Positions 27,045 to 35,767 of a stretch of DNA of 64,000 nucleotides are shown here, piece after piece. Where the stretch lies: NCBI GenBank assembly GCA_017465565.1, contig JAFTWA010000055.1, positions 1 through 64,000 on the forward strand, written 5' to 3'. A model generated the notes under the pieces. The model saw only the letters and a program-made list of their open reading frames with translations, was not told the origin of the DNA and did not search any database. Each line of letters starts with the position of its first letter. The stretch's first letter is position 1. The DNA comes from Tyzzerella sp. (GTDB lineage Bacteria > Bacillota > Clostridia > Lachnospirales > Lachnospiraceae). The translations under genes were made by a program, and so were the position numbers.

Positions 27045-27890
27045 TTACCGATGGAAAGAAAATACAAAAGCATAATATTGAAGATGGAGTTGAGAAGGAG
27101 TCAGCCTATTTTTTATAGCGTGCAATTTGGTAACAGCGAACAAGTCTTTTTTACCATTCTGGTACAAGCCCTTTTTACAGGCGATTCCGAGTTTGCTATG
27201 TAAAAGAGTATCTGGAATCATATCAGTAGTGCGGAAGTCAAATAAGCGTTCTCCGTGAGCGCAGACGTTTCGACATTTGGCAATAACAGTAATAAACTGG
27301 TGCAGTTGTTTTTCTGTATATTGAGGGTATGCCTTACTAACTTTTACTTGAATATCATTTGGCATATATTGATAGAATGCAGAAGTTTGTCCCATTGTCA
27401 TTGCATTTGTCGCTACCCATAATGGAACGTTATGATATTTGTGAGCGTGATGGGCAATGTAACGATAATGACTTGGAAGAGCAATTGTCTGTTTTAAAGA
27501 ATTGACGAGTCGGTTGACTTGTTTCTGATGATTGCTATAATCAAAATTTTGAGGATTTAAGTATTGGGCTTGGGCCTCGCCATATTTTTCGGAGAAGTGG
27601 TAAGAAATCATTGACTTTAAATGACGTTCTACTTGTAAGATATATTTTAGAAATAAGCTACGGAGATGTTCATCAAAATGATAGAATGCGACGATTTCAT
27701 TAAAGGTAACGCCGTATTTATATTTCTTGGATGCTGGGTGTAAGAATAATCCCTTATATCCACCGATTAAAGAGTAGTAACTGATTTCTTCCAGTGTTTT
27801 TCGAGCGAAGTCAATATCAGGAATATTCAACCCCTTATCGGCTTGTAGTTTATGCAGTTGTTGTTCGTATGTCATAAATTTCTGTGCCAT
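27045..27890 (-). CDS. Abi_2 (AbiD/AbiF-type) HEPN abortive-infection protein
   Basis: 281 aa. Matches the Abi_2 family: N-terminal MTYEQQLHKLQADKGL, the SYYSLIGGYK segment, an RxxF/L...VERHLKS helix, and the HEPN RNase motif R207-N-V-C-A-H212 followed by GERLF. HEPN proteins of this family cleave RNA and stop growth or phage replication. Family relatives (AbiF) have been reported to work with a co-encoded small RNA; here a promoter, an about 67-nt structured RNA and a terminator lie directly upstream in the same orientation. The gene has no obvious promoter of its own between the terminator and its ATG, so it may rely on read-through. Confidence 0.88.
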   Translation of the reverse strand: MAQKFMTYEQQLHKLQADKGLNIPDIDFARKTLEEISYYSLIGGYKGLFLHPASKKYKYGVTFNEIVAFYHFDEHLRSLFLKYILQVERHLKSMISYHFSEKYGEAQAQYLNPQNFDYSNHQKQVNRLVNSLKQTIALPSHYRYIAHHAHKYHNVPLWVATNAMTMGQTSAFYQYMPNDIQVKVSKAYPQYTEKQLHQFITVIAKCRNVCAHGERLFDFRTTDMIPDTLLHSKLGIACKKGLYQNGKKDLFAVTKLHAIKNRLTPSQLHLQYYAFVFSFHR

Positions 27891-27920
27891 TAGGAACCTC
27901 GCTTTCTTTGGTTATAGGGT

Positions 27921-27987
27921 AAAAAAAGGAGCCCACGCATGGACTCCTTCGGCTGTGGGCCCCTCGAGCATCCACAGCACAACCACT
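27921..27987 (-). ncRNA. Small structured RNA upstream of the Abi gene (candidate RNA antitoxin)
   Basis: Minus-strand transcript predicted from about 27987 to 27921. Hairpin 1 pairs GCUGUGG (27978-27972) with CCACAGC (27958-27952) around a 13-nt loop containing the palindrome CUCGAG. Hairpin 2 is an intrinsic terminator: AGGAGUCCA (27948-27940) with UGGGCUCCU (27935-27927), a 4-nt loop and seven U. A 17-spaced promoter lies just upstream. The position, directly 5' of an Abi_2 HEPN gene, agrees with what has been described for AbiF-linked RNAs. Expression is not proven. Confidence 0.75.
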
Positions 27988-27993
27988 ACAGAT

Positions 27994-28022
27994 AATATAC
28001 ATTATGAACTAATAGAAGTCAA
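27994..28022 (-). promoter_or_regulatory. Promoter of the Abi-linked small RNA
   Basis: TTGACT (28022-28017), 17-bp spacer and TATATT (27999-27994) on the minus strand. The predicted start 7 nt downstream is about 27987, just before hairpin 1. Confidence 0.75.
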
Positions 28023-28135
28023 ATGAAATTTTTCAATAGTAGCGATGATATTATATACGTCGGCATAAACAAATATGTATCTTTTTTGTCCTTTCAACCC
28101 ACGTTGAGACCATAATATTAATCCAAAAAAGGCGA

Positions 28136-28181
28136 AAGACCGCTTGCTTATAGCATTTTTGAATGCAAAGCAAACGGTCTT
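28136..28181 (-). terminator. Terminator of the AraC-type regulator gene
   Basis: 14-nt arms at 28136-28149 and 28168-28181 (AAGACCG...TTGCTT with AAGCAA...CGGTCTT) have one mismatch. On the minus strand a run of six T follows a few bases later. It lies 3 bp after the regulator stop. Confidence 0.65.
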
Positions 28182-28184
28182 ATT

Positions 28185-29006
28185 TTATTTGTAGTCGCGA
28201 TATTCTGTTGGGGATTGCCCACACTTCTTTTTAAAGTATTTCGAAAAATAATTCTGATCTTGAAATCCCAATTGTTTAGCAATGTCATGAATCGAATATG
28301 AACTGGTTCGAAGCAGTTCTTGGGCCCATTTAATTCGTTGATTATTATGATATTCATAAGGTGCCATTCCGTAATACTCGCGAAACTTTCGTGTCGTTTG
28401 CGAAGAGGAAAGATATGTAATGCTGTTACATTTCTCTATTGTTAATGGCTCGTCTAAATGAAAGTCAATGTAATTTTTTAGACGGACAATATTCTCTGGA
28501 ATTGATGCTGTTTCATTAACAATCTGTAGATTTTTGTGGACAAATTGACAAAGACGGTGAAATACAACACAACATTGTGTATTCATGGCTTCAATGTCAT
28601 CTTCAGAGTTTTTAACGATACGAAGCAGCTGTTCAATGTAATGTGAAGTATCTATGTTAGGAAGTAACATAGATTTGTTAAGTCCATAGGAATCTAGCAT
28701 TGCCGGAGGCAGTGTGCCAATGACTGTTACCCACAATTTTTCCATTGGATCTGCTGGGTCTGAATAAAAATCATGAATTTCATGTGCCCGTAGGAAATAA
28801 GAGTCACCGGCAGTAGGATAGAAAGTTCCGTTTGGCGTGTTAACAATACCGCGGCCTGAAATAACGTATTCAATTACATTGATGTAGCTCTGTTCCATTT
28901 CTCGATGGATGCGGTAATTACTATCCTTGTAAGTGATTCCAATACTTTTAATTGCAAAAGGAACATTATCATCTGCGCGGGTAAAGAATTTTGCATCTTG
29001 TTTCAT
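28185..29006 (-). CDS. AraC family regulator with cupin sensor domain
   Basis: 273 aa. N-terminal AraC_binding cupin (about 30-110: YVISGRGIVNTPNGTFYPTAGDSYFLRAHEIHDFY), which would bind a sugar, and a C-terminal double HTH (about 170-273) ending with the family signature DIAKQLGFQDQNYFSKYFKKKCGQSPTEYR. It is divergent from the GH3 gene across a 218-bp spacer, so it is likely to control the glycan-use genes at 29225-46619. Start ATG has AAGGAGAAAG upstream. Confidence 0.92.
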   Translation of the reverse strand: MKQDAKFFTRADDNVPFAIKSIGITYKDSNYRIHREMEQSYINVIEYVISGRGIVNTPNGTFYPTAGDSYFLRAHEIHDFYSDPADPMEKLWVTVIGTLPPAMLDSYGLNKSMLLPNIDTSHYIEQLLRIVKNSEDDIEAMNTQCCVVFHRLCQFVHKNLQIVNETASIPENIVRLKNYIDFHLDEPLTIEKCNSITYLSSSQTTRKFREYYGMAPYEYHNNQRIKWAQELLRTSSYSIHDIAKQLGFQDQNYFSKYFKKKCGQSPTEYRDYK

Positions 29007-29224
29007 GCGTGCTTTCTCCTTATTGTTTGAAAGAAATGTCTATAGTTATCTAGTGTGTGCGAATGTTACAATAAAATTGCCATAACTTTAAAATGATTGT
29101 AGCATATGCACTATTAGATGTGAAATGGGTAAAAATGGGAATTGTTATTAGATGATATGGACAAAACACGCATATATGGGTTAAAAAATGTGAAAATATA
29201 TAAATAGTATATGGAGATTACGGT

Positions 29225-31924
29225 ATGGGGAAGGAATTTAATGAAGTCTGCCGAAAGGTAGGGAGCGAAGGAATTGTATTATTGAAAAACGAGAATCAGG
29301 TGCTTCCGCTTGAAAAAGGAGCTCACGTATCTGTCTTTGGGAGAATGCAATCTAGTTATATCAAAAGTGGTACTGGTTCTGGAGGCTTAGTAAATGTGGA
29401 ATATGTGGTAAGTATTCCAGAGGGGTTACGAAAAGCGGGACTTAATCTGAATGAAGAACTTGTTCAGGTATATGCGGACTGGGGAAAAACGCATCCATTT
29501 GATAAAGGAAATGGATGGACAGAACCATGGGCACAGGCTGAGATGCCAGTATCTGACGAAATCGTAAAGAATGCTTCTGCAAATTCAGACGCAGCTATTG
29601 TTATTATCGGAAGAACAGCAGGGGAAGACAAAGATAATTCGAATGTAGAAGGAAGCTATTTGTTAACTAGTGTTGAAAAGGATATGCTTGCCAAGGTAAC
29701 AAAGCATTTTGAAAAGGTAATAGTAGTTCTAAATGTTGGAAATATTATTGATATGAGTTGGGTAGAGGAATATCATCCACAGGCTGTTATGTATGTATGG
29801 CAAGGTGGACAGGAAGGCGGTAATTCTGTTGCAGACGTGATTGTAGGTAATGAGTCACCTTCTGGTAAACTTACCGATACTATCGCTCATCATATTTCTG
29901 ATTATCCATCATCAGCAAACTTTGGAAATAAAGATAAAAATTACTATTGTGAAGATATTTACGTGGGTTATAGATATTTCTGTTCTTTTGCGAAAGATAA
30001 AGTTTTATATCCATTTGGGTATGGATTATCTTATACAGAATTTACATACGACAATTTTGGGGTAGAACGGAAAGAGGATTACTTTTGTATCAAATTACAT
30101 ATTAAGAATGTTGGGGACTATGCAGGAAAAGAAATAGTACAAGTGTATGTACAGGCTCCGCAAGGTAAATTGGGAAAACCAGAAAGAGTTTTAGCAGCAT
30201 ATGCAAAGACCTCACTCTTAAAACCAGGAGAGGGAGAAATGATTGAAATGGAGTTCAGTCTGAAAGAGATAGCTTCATTTGATGATACCGGAGTAACTGG
30301 TTATAAAAGATGTTTCCTTTTGGAGAAGGGTGTTTATAACGTATTGATAAGTAAAGACTGTATGACAGATGTTTATAGCGAATCCTTCGAAATTTCGGAA
30401 GATATCATTTTAGAACAATGTACAAAGGCATTGTATCCTACCCAAAGTTTCAACAGAATGAAGCCAGTGCTACAAGATGGAAGATGGGATATTACATATG
30501 AAGAGGTCGTAGGAGAAGAAAACGATTTAAGGACTAAAATTGATAATAATATCCCAAAAGAAATTCCTTATACCGGAGATAGAGGTATCAAATTAGTAGA
30601 TGTAAGAGATGGAAAAGCTGGGATGGAAGAGTTTGTTGCTCAGTTTTCCGATGAGGATTTAGCAATCATTTCTTTTGGTGAAGGAATGAATAGTCCAAAA
30701 GTGACAGCTGGAACCGGCTGTGCATTTGGTGGCTTGTCAGAAAGTTTGTTAATGAAAGGAGTTCCGGTTGCATGTGGAGATGATGGCCCTTCTGGGCTTC
30801 GTATAGATTCCGGAGTGATAGGAACGTTAATGCCAAATGGAACGATGATGGCATGTACATGGAATGACGCACTGCTGGAAGAGCTTTTTACACACGAAGG
30901 GTATGAAATGGCAGAGAACAATATTGATGCCCTGTTAGGACCGGGCATGAATATTCATCGACATCCTCTCTGTGGAAGAAATTTTGAATATTTTTCCGAA
31001 GACCCACTGCTTACAGGTAGAATTGGGTATGCCATCTGCAAAGGTATAGCAAACACTGGCTCGACGGGTGTAATCAAGCATTTCTGCGGAAATAATCAAG
31101 AAACAAATCGTCACAATTTAGACTCTGTCATTTCAGAAAGAGCACTGAGAGAAATTTATTTAAGACCATTTGAGATTACGGTAAAGATGGGAGATGCCTG
31201 CAAATCGATTATGACGTCTTATAATCCGGTGAATGGAACGTGGACTGCTGGAAATTATGATTTAACAACGGCAATTTTGCGTGATGAATGGGGATATACA
31301 GGATTTGTAATGTCCGATTGGTTTGCAAGAACAAAATTTGAGAACTTTGAACGCTACCATGGAAAAATCCACCAAAGCGTTAGAGACTATATTCCTTGTG
31401 TAGAAGCACAGAACGATATATACATGTGCTGCTACAATATTGCAAATTTCAAAACTCTAAATATTTACGATGGCCTACAATCTGGACAATTAGCAAGAGC
31501 TCTTGCGCAGAGAAATGCTATGAATATCTGCAATTATCTTATGAATTCAAATGCAATGACTCGTTTGCTTGAGATGAGTACAGAGGGAATGAAAGCATTA
31601 GTGGGAAAATGTGAGAAAGGGGAATTACTATTTGAGAGCACAGAACTCTCAACAGACAACGCAGTGGTGTTTGATTGCAAGGAAGATGGAAATTATGTAC
31701 TAGGTGCTGATATTCTTTGTGAAGGAACCCATCTTTCTCAAAACACAGCAATTCTATATGCAAATGAAGAATATCTTACATCATTTACAGTGGCTGGTGC
31801 CAATGGAAAAATTACAAAAAATGAAAAGAGAATCACCTTGAAAAAAGGTCTGAACCGAATTACGGTGAAGAATCCAGTGAAAGTGATTTCAATTGAAAAA
31901 ATCAGTATATTTGAAGAACTATAA
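29225..31924 (+). CDS. GH3 beta-glucosidase with reversed domain order
   Basis: 899 aa, no signal peptide, so cytoplasmic. The usual C-terminal GH3 domain comes first (about 5-230: GSEGIVLLKNENQVLPLE, with DKDNSNVEG and GGQEGGNSVADV), then a fibronectin III-like domain (about 270-390), and last the (beta/alpha)8 catalytic barrel (about 470-760) with GPGMNIHRHPLCGRNFEYFSEDP-type sequence, KHFCGNNQE and the nucleophile Asp about 698 in FVMSDWFA. This reversed order is known from Ruminococcus albus and Butyrivibrio beta-glucosidases. It would hydrolyse imported beta-linked gluco-oligosaccharides. Confidence 0.93.
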   Translation: MGKEFNEVCRKVGSEGIVLLKNENQVLPLEKGAHVSVFGRMQSSYIKSGTGSGGLVNVEYVVSIPEGLRKAGLNLNEELVQVYADWGKTHPFDKGNGWTEPWAQAEMPVSDEIVKNASANSDAAIVIIGRTAGEDKDNSNVEGSYLLTSVEKDMLAKVTKHFEKVIVVLNVGNIIDMSWVEEYHPQAVMYVWQGGQEGGNSVADVIVGNESPSGKLTDTIAHHISDYPSSANFGNKDKNYYCEDIYVGYRYFCSFAKDKVLYPFGYGLSYTEFTYDNFGVERKEDYFCIKLHIKNVGDYAGKEIVQVYVQAPQGKLGKPERVLAAYAKTSLLKPGEGEMIEMEFSLKEIASFDDTGVTGYKRCFLLEKGVYNVLISKDCMTDVYSESFEISEDIILEQCTKALYPTQSFNRMKPVLQDGRWDITYEEVVGEENDLRTKIDNNIPKEIPYTGDRGIKLVDVRDGKAGMEEFVAQFSDEDLAIISFGEGMNSPKVTAGTGCAFGGLSESLLMKGVPVACGDDGPSGLRIDSGVIGTLMPNGTMMACTWNDALLEELFTHEGYEMAENNIDALLGPGMNIHRHPLCGRNFEYFSEDPLLTGRIGYAICKGIANTGSTGVIKHFCGNNQETNRHNLDSVISERALREIYLRPFEITVKMGDACKSIMTSYNPVNGTWTAGNYDLTTAILRDEWGYTGFVMSDWFARTKFENFERYHGKIHQSVRDYIPCVEAQNDIYMCCYNIANFKTLNIYDGLQSGQLARALAQRNAMNICNYLMNSNAMTRLLEMSTEGMKALVGKCEKGELLFESTELSTDNAVVFDCKEDGNYVLGADILCEGTHLSQNTAILYANEEYLTSFTVAGANGKITKNEKRITLKKGLNRITVKNPVKVISIEKISIFEEL

Positions 31925-31942
31925 TAACGGGAAGGTGATAAC

Positions 31943-32680
31943 ATGAAAGTTACATTTCTAGGAACAAGTCACGGGATTGCAGAAAAGAACCAATTTTGTT
32001 CTTCGGCGTTAGTAAGCGTAGGGTGCAAGCATTATGTCATTGATGCCGGGGCACCGTTGATGACGCTGCTTAAGAATCATGATGTTGCATATGAGGATGT
32101 ACAGGGAATCTTTATTACACATTCTCATGCAGACCATTTTATGGGGTTGCTGGAGTTTACTTGGCAGATTAATTGCTTTGGATGTTTTGAGAATGTACAT
32201 ATTCCGGTGTATGTTCCAGATGAACAAAAATATAAGGAAATGTTTCAATTTCTGTTTGGAAAACCAGAATTTACAGGACGTTTGGAATATCAGGTCTATG
32301 GTGATGGCGTGATTTTTGATGACGGAACGCTAAAAGTAACGGCTATACCAGTGGGACACTATCCAAATGCACATGCATTTATGCTGGAAGCAGAAGGAAA
32401 AAGAGTTGTATTCACAGGGGATATGAGTCATGACTTGCATGATTATCCACAACCGATTGTAGAGAAAGAATGTGATTTGGTTGTGATAGAAGGCGCGCAT
32501 TTTACGCTGGATGACGATAATATTGTAAATATCTTGAAACAGAGCAAATGCAAAAAGATGCTTGTGAATCATTGTAATTTTGCTCGTAATACAAAGGAAG
32601 TATTAGCTAATTTTTATCAGAAAGTCAATGGTGCATTTGAAATAGATTATGCATACGATACGATGTGTGTGGATTTGTAA
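31943..32680 (+). CDS. MBL-fold metallo-hydrolase (RNase Z/lactonase-like)
   Basis: 245 aa, 18 nt after the GH3 gene and in its operon. Metal-binding motif HSHADH (ITHSHADHFMGL, about residues 58-63), VVFTGDMSHD and HCNFAR further on. The fold resembles RNase Z-like MBL hydrolases. In a glycan locus it may act as a sugar lactonase or phosphodiesterase, but the substrate cannot be read from sequence. Confidence 0.88.
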   Translation: MKVTFLGTSHGIAEKNQFCSSALVSVGCKHYVIDAGAPLMTLLKNHDVAYEDVQGIFITHSHADHFMGLLEFTWQINCFGCFENVHIPVYVPDEQKYKEMFQFLFGKPEFTGRLEYQVYGDGVIFDDGTLKVTAIPVGHYPNAHAFMLEAEGKRVVFTGDMSHDLHDYPQPIVEKECDLVVIEGAHFTLDDDNIVNILKQSKCKKMLVNHCNFARNTKEVLANFYQKVNGAFEIDYAYDTMCVDL

Positions 32681-32771
32681 AGGGTATTGAATCAACGGGT
32701 ATTACTAGAGAAGTGAAGGAAAGATGCGGTGCATAAGGCATCGATCAAATAAAAGAAAGAGAGGAAAAAGT

Positions 32772-34244
32772 ATGAAAAAAAGAATGAGAAAAACAGTTTC
32801 ATTGTTGCTCGCAGTAGTTATGCTTGTAGGAGTTTTAACTGCCTGTGGAAATAGTGATGGCAAAGGAGACACTAATGGCAATGAATCAGCGAGTGTTTCA
32901 ATTTTAATTCCAAGTGATTTTGAAGGACAGATGAGAGCAGCACTTGATGAATTTACAAAATTACACCCTGAAATTGAGTTGGATATCCAAATCAGTTCAG
33001 GAGATGGCGGGGCTACACCAACAGAACTTAGTAAGTTGGCGGCAGGAGACAATATGCCAGACGTAGCCATGGGTGTAGAAAATTTCGCCTATATTTTGAG
33101 TCAGGGTCTTGCATATCCACTGGACAATTTGTACGAAGCAGATGAGGATAAGGAAAACGCACTTCAGGCAGGTATTAACAACTATACATATGATGGACAC
33201 TTGTATGCATTGCCATACAGAATTCAGTTCAATGGTCTGTTGGTAAATATGGACCTTTTCGACACAAAGAATTTAGATACTCCAGATTACGACTGGACAA
33301 TTGAAGAATTTATGAGTCTTGCAAAAGCTGCAACAGATAGCCAATACTCAGGTATTAATATTTTAGTTAGTAATGATGATACTCATGCACTTCAAACGAA
33401 ACTCATGGGTGGTATGATGGATGCACCATATCAAATGTATGGATATAATATGGACACACATGAGTTTGATTTCACAAGTGGCGCATGGACAAAAGCACAG
33501 GATTACATCAAAGAGCTTAGAAGCGTACCAGGTCTTGTATCGGATGAATTGAAAGAAGCAGATAAACGTAACAATGGTATCGCAGATGCTTATGATAACA
33601 AATTCGGTGGAAGTGCTGACGCTCTGGCATCAGGTAAAGTTCTTTTCGGAAATCATAACACATGGGAAACTTATTGGATGGCGAAGAAATTTAACTTCAA
33701 ATGGGATATTTATCCAGTGCCACATGCAGAAAATGTATCAGAAAGAATTCAGACACATGTCGACTATGTATTTATGACTTCAGCAGTAACGGAAGAAAAT
33801 GCGAAGGCAGCATATGAAGTTGTGAAATTCTTAAGCTACAGTGAAGAAGGATGCCTCGCACGTATGAAATACGTAGCAGAAAATCAAGAAACGGAAGCAA
33901 TGTATACACCAGCATCTTCAGACCCAGAGGTACTGAAAGCGTATGGAGATTCAGAAACAATTCCAGAGGGTATGAAATATATGTTGAATACGATTTCAGA
34001 GGACCCAGAAAAAATCTTTATCGCAGATGCAAATAAATTGATTCCTAACTTCTGGAGTGATGTAGATGAATACTTAAGTCAAACAGAAGAACAAATCAAA
34101 AATGGATCAGATGCACATGCTCTTGCGCAAGATTTACAGAACAAAGTAAATGCGGCAGCTGCAGATACATGGGCGACATTTGAAACAAAGTTAAAAACTC
34201 ATTTAGAGGAATTTTATGAATCGCATCCATATGAAAAGAAATAG
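32772..34244 (+). CDS. Sugar ABC transporter substrate-binding lipoprotein (family 1)
   Basis: 490 aa from ATG 32772 (AGAGAGGAAA upstream; the frame further 5' has no site). Signal peptide with lipobox GVLTAC, then a type-I extracellular solute-binding fold (PDVAMGVENFAYILSQGLAYPLDNLYE; LYALPYRIQFNGLLVNMDLF). Would capture oligosaccharides released outside. Unusually no permease or ATPase gene is nearby, so it must share a transporter encoded elsewhere or act only as a binding protein. It lies between cytoplasmic GH3/MBL genes and an exported GH30. Confidence 0.9.
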   Translation: MKKRMRKTVSLLLAVVMLVGVLTACGNSDGKGDTNGNESASVSILIPSDFEGQMRAALDEFTKLHPEIELDIQISSGDGGATPTELSKLAAGDNMPDVAMGVENFAYILSQGLAYPLDNLYEADEDKENALQAGINNYTYDGHLYALPYRIQFNGLLVNMDLFDTKNLDTPDYDWTIEEFMSLAKAATDSQYSGINILVSNDDTHALQTKLMGGMMDAPYQMYGYNMDTHEFDFTSGAWTKAQDYIKELRSVPGLVSDELKEADKRNNGIADAYDNKFGGSADALASGKVLFGNHNTWETYWMAKKFNFKWDIYPVPHAENVSERIQTHVDYVFMTSAVTEENAKAAYEVVKFLSYSEEGCLARMKYVAENQETEAMYTPASSDPEVLKAYGDSETIPEGMKYMLNTISEDPEKIFIADANKLIPNFWSDVDEYLSQTEEQIKNGSDAHALAQDLQNKVNAAAADTWATFETKLKTHLEEFYESHPYEKK

Positions 34245-34261
34245 AAAGGAGCGAAAATAAT

Positions 34262-35752
34262 ATGAAACTACGTCGAATAGTAAGTTGTATTTTAGCAAGT
34301 GCAATGGTGCTCAGCTTAGCAGCGTGTGGCGTGAGTGGAGATGGTGAAAAAGAAAGCTCTGAAACACAAGAATCAGTAAAATATGTGTTTAGTGACAATC
34401 GAATTTCTTTTCTCTCAGATGGAGAGGTGAAATTCGTGGAACAAGAAGCGGATTTCGTAAAAGTTTATAACAAAACAGATTTGACAGATGGTGGGACGCA
34501 GATTGAAATAGATCCTTCTGTAACACATCAGACAATCGAAGGGTTTGGAGCTTCTTTTACAGATGCGACAGTTTATCTGTTGTCTCAGATGCCAGAAGAG
34601 GCATTGAATGACTTCATGGTCAAGTTGTTTGACAATGAAAAAGGAATTGGCGCGAGTATTATTCGTACTCCAATCGGAAGCTGTGATTTCTCACTGGAAT
34701 ATTATACCTATGATGATATGCCAGCAGGGGAAGAAGACTGGGAACTAGAACACTTTGATGGCTCTAAAGCTCAGGGACAGATTGATATGGTGAAAAAGGC
34801 CAAAAGTGTTAATTCAGATATTAAATTAATTCTTTCTCCATGGTCAGCACCTCCTTGGATGAAGACAGGTCAAGACATTACTGGAGTGGACGGAGGAAGC
34901 CTTCGCCGAGATTGTTATGATGTATATGCGGAATACTTGACAAAGAGTGTTCAAATATATGAGGATGCTGGATTACCAGTTTATGCAATGACTCCTCAGA
35001 ATGAAATGTATTTGCCAGCTAAGTGGGCTGGAATGACCTGGGAATGGGAAGACATGGCAAACTTCGTAAACGATGATTTGAGACCAGCGCTTACAGAAGC
35101 AGGACTTAATACGAAGATATTGAACATGGACCATAACTGGTCATATGTGGAAGAGGCAAACAACATTATGTCTGCCACCTATAATTCAGCAGATGGTATT
35201 GCATACCACTGGTATTCAGGTGAACCAGAAGCTATGAAAGAATCTGCGAATTATTTCCCAGATAAACTGATTTATATGACAGAAGGAACGGGTACAAAAC
35301 CTGAGAACATGTCGACCTTCTTAAAACTGACATCTATGATTGCTCGTAGCTTATACTCCAATGCAAATGCTTATCTTGTATGGAATTATGTATTGAGACC
35401 AGAGGGTGGTCCAGTTTTATATCATACTGCGATAAATAACTCACCACTTGTTTACTACGATGAAAACACAAAAGAAGTTTCCTATGGAAGTGATTATTAT
35501 GCACTTGCGCATTTCAGTAAATACATGCAGGTAGGTGCTGTGCGTGTGGATTCTACAGACACGGGTGAAGCTAGTGATTACAAATTGTGTAATGTAGTTG
35601 TCGTGAACCCAGATGGAACTATGACAGCAGTTATCGTAAATTCGAATAAAGAAGATGTAACTTGTAAAATGGTAATGGGTGAACAGGTAATGGAAGTGAA
35701 TGCACCAGCAAAAAGTACAATCACCATTACTTGGGAAGCATACAATAAATAG
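34262..35752 (+). CDS. Exported GH30 glycoside hydrolase (lipoprotein)
   Basis: 496 aa with lipobox SLAAC and a Ser/Glu-rich linker, so anchored on the outer face. The GH30 barrel shows SVTHQTIEGFGASFTDAT, LSPWSAPPWMKTG, acid/base E248 in TPQNEM and nucleophile E341 in YMTEGTGT; a C-terminal beta domain follows from about 400. GH30 enzymes include beta-1,6-glucanase, glucosylceramidase and xylanase types; this one looks closest to the glucosylceramidase/beta-1,6-glucanase branch. Begins 17 nt after the binding protein and ends 15 nt before the giant protein. Confidence 0.92.
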   Translation: MKLRRIVSCILASAMVLSLAACGVSGDGEKESSETQESVKYVFSDNRISFLSDGEVKFVEQEADFVKVYNKTDLTDGGTQIEIDPSVTHQTIEGFGASFTDATVYLLSQMPEEALNDFMVKLFDNEKGIGASIIRTPIGSCDFSLEYYTYDDMPAGEEDWELEHFDGSKAQGQIDMVKKAKSVNSDIKLILSPWSAPPWMKTGQDITGVDGGSLRRDCYDVYAEYLTKSVQIYEDAGLPVYAMTPQNEMYLPAKWAGMTWEWEDMANFVNDDLRPALTEAGLNTKILNMDHNWSYVEEANNIMSATYNSADGIAYHWYSGEPEAMKESANYFPDKLIYMTEGTGTKPENMSTFLKLTSMIARSLYSNANAYLVWNYVLRPEGGPVLYHTAINNSPLVYYDENTKEVSYGSDYYALAHFSKYMQVGAVRVDSTDTGEASDYKLCNVVVVNPDGTMTAVIVNSNKEDVTCKMVMGEQVMEVNAPAKSTITITWEAYNK

Positions 35753-35767
35753 AGGAGGTGCATTTTG

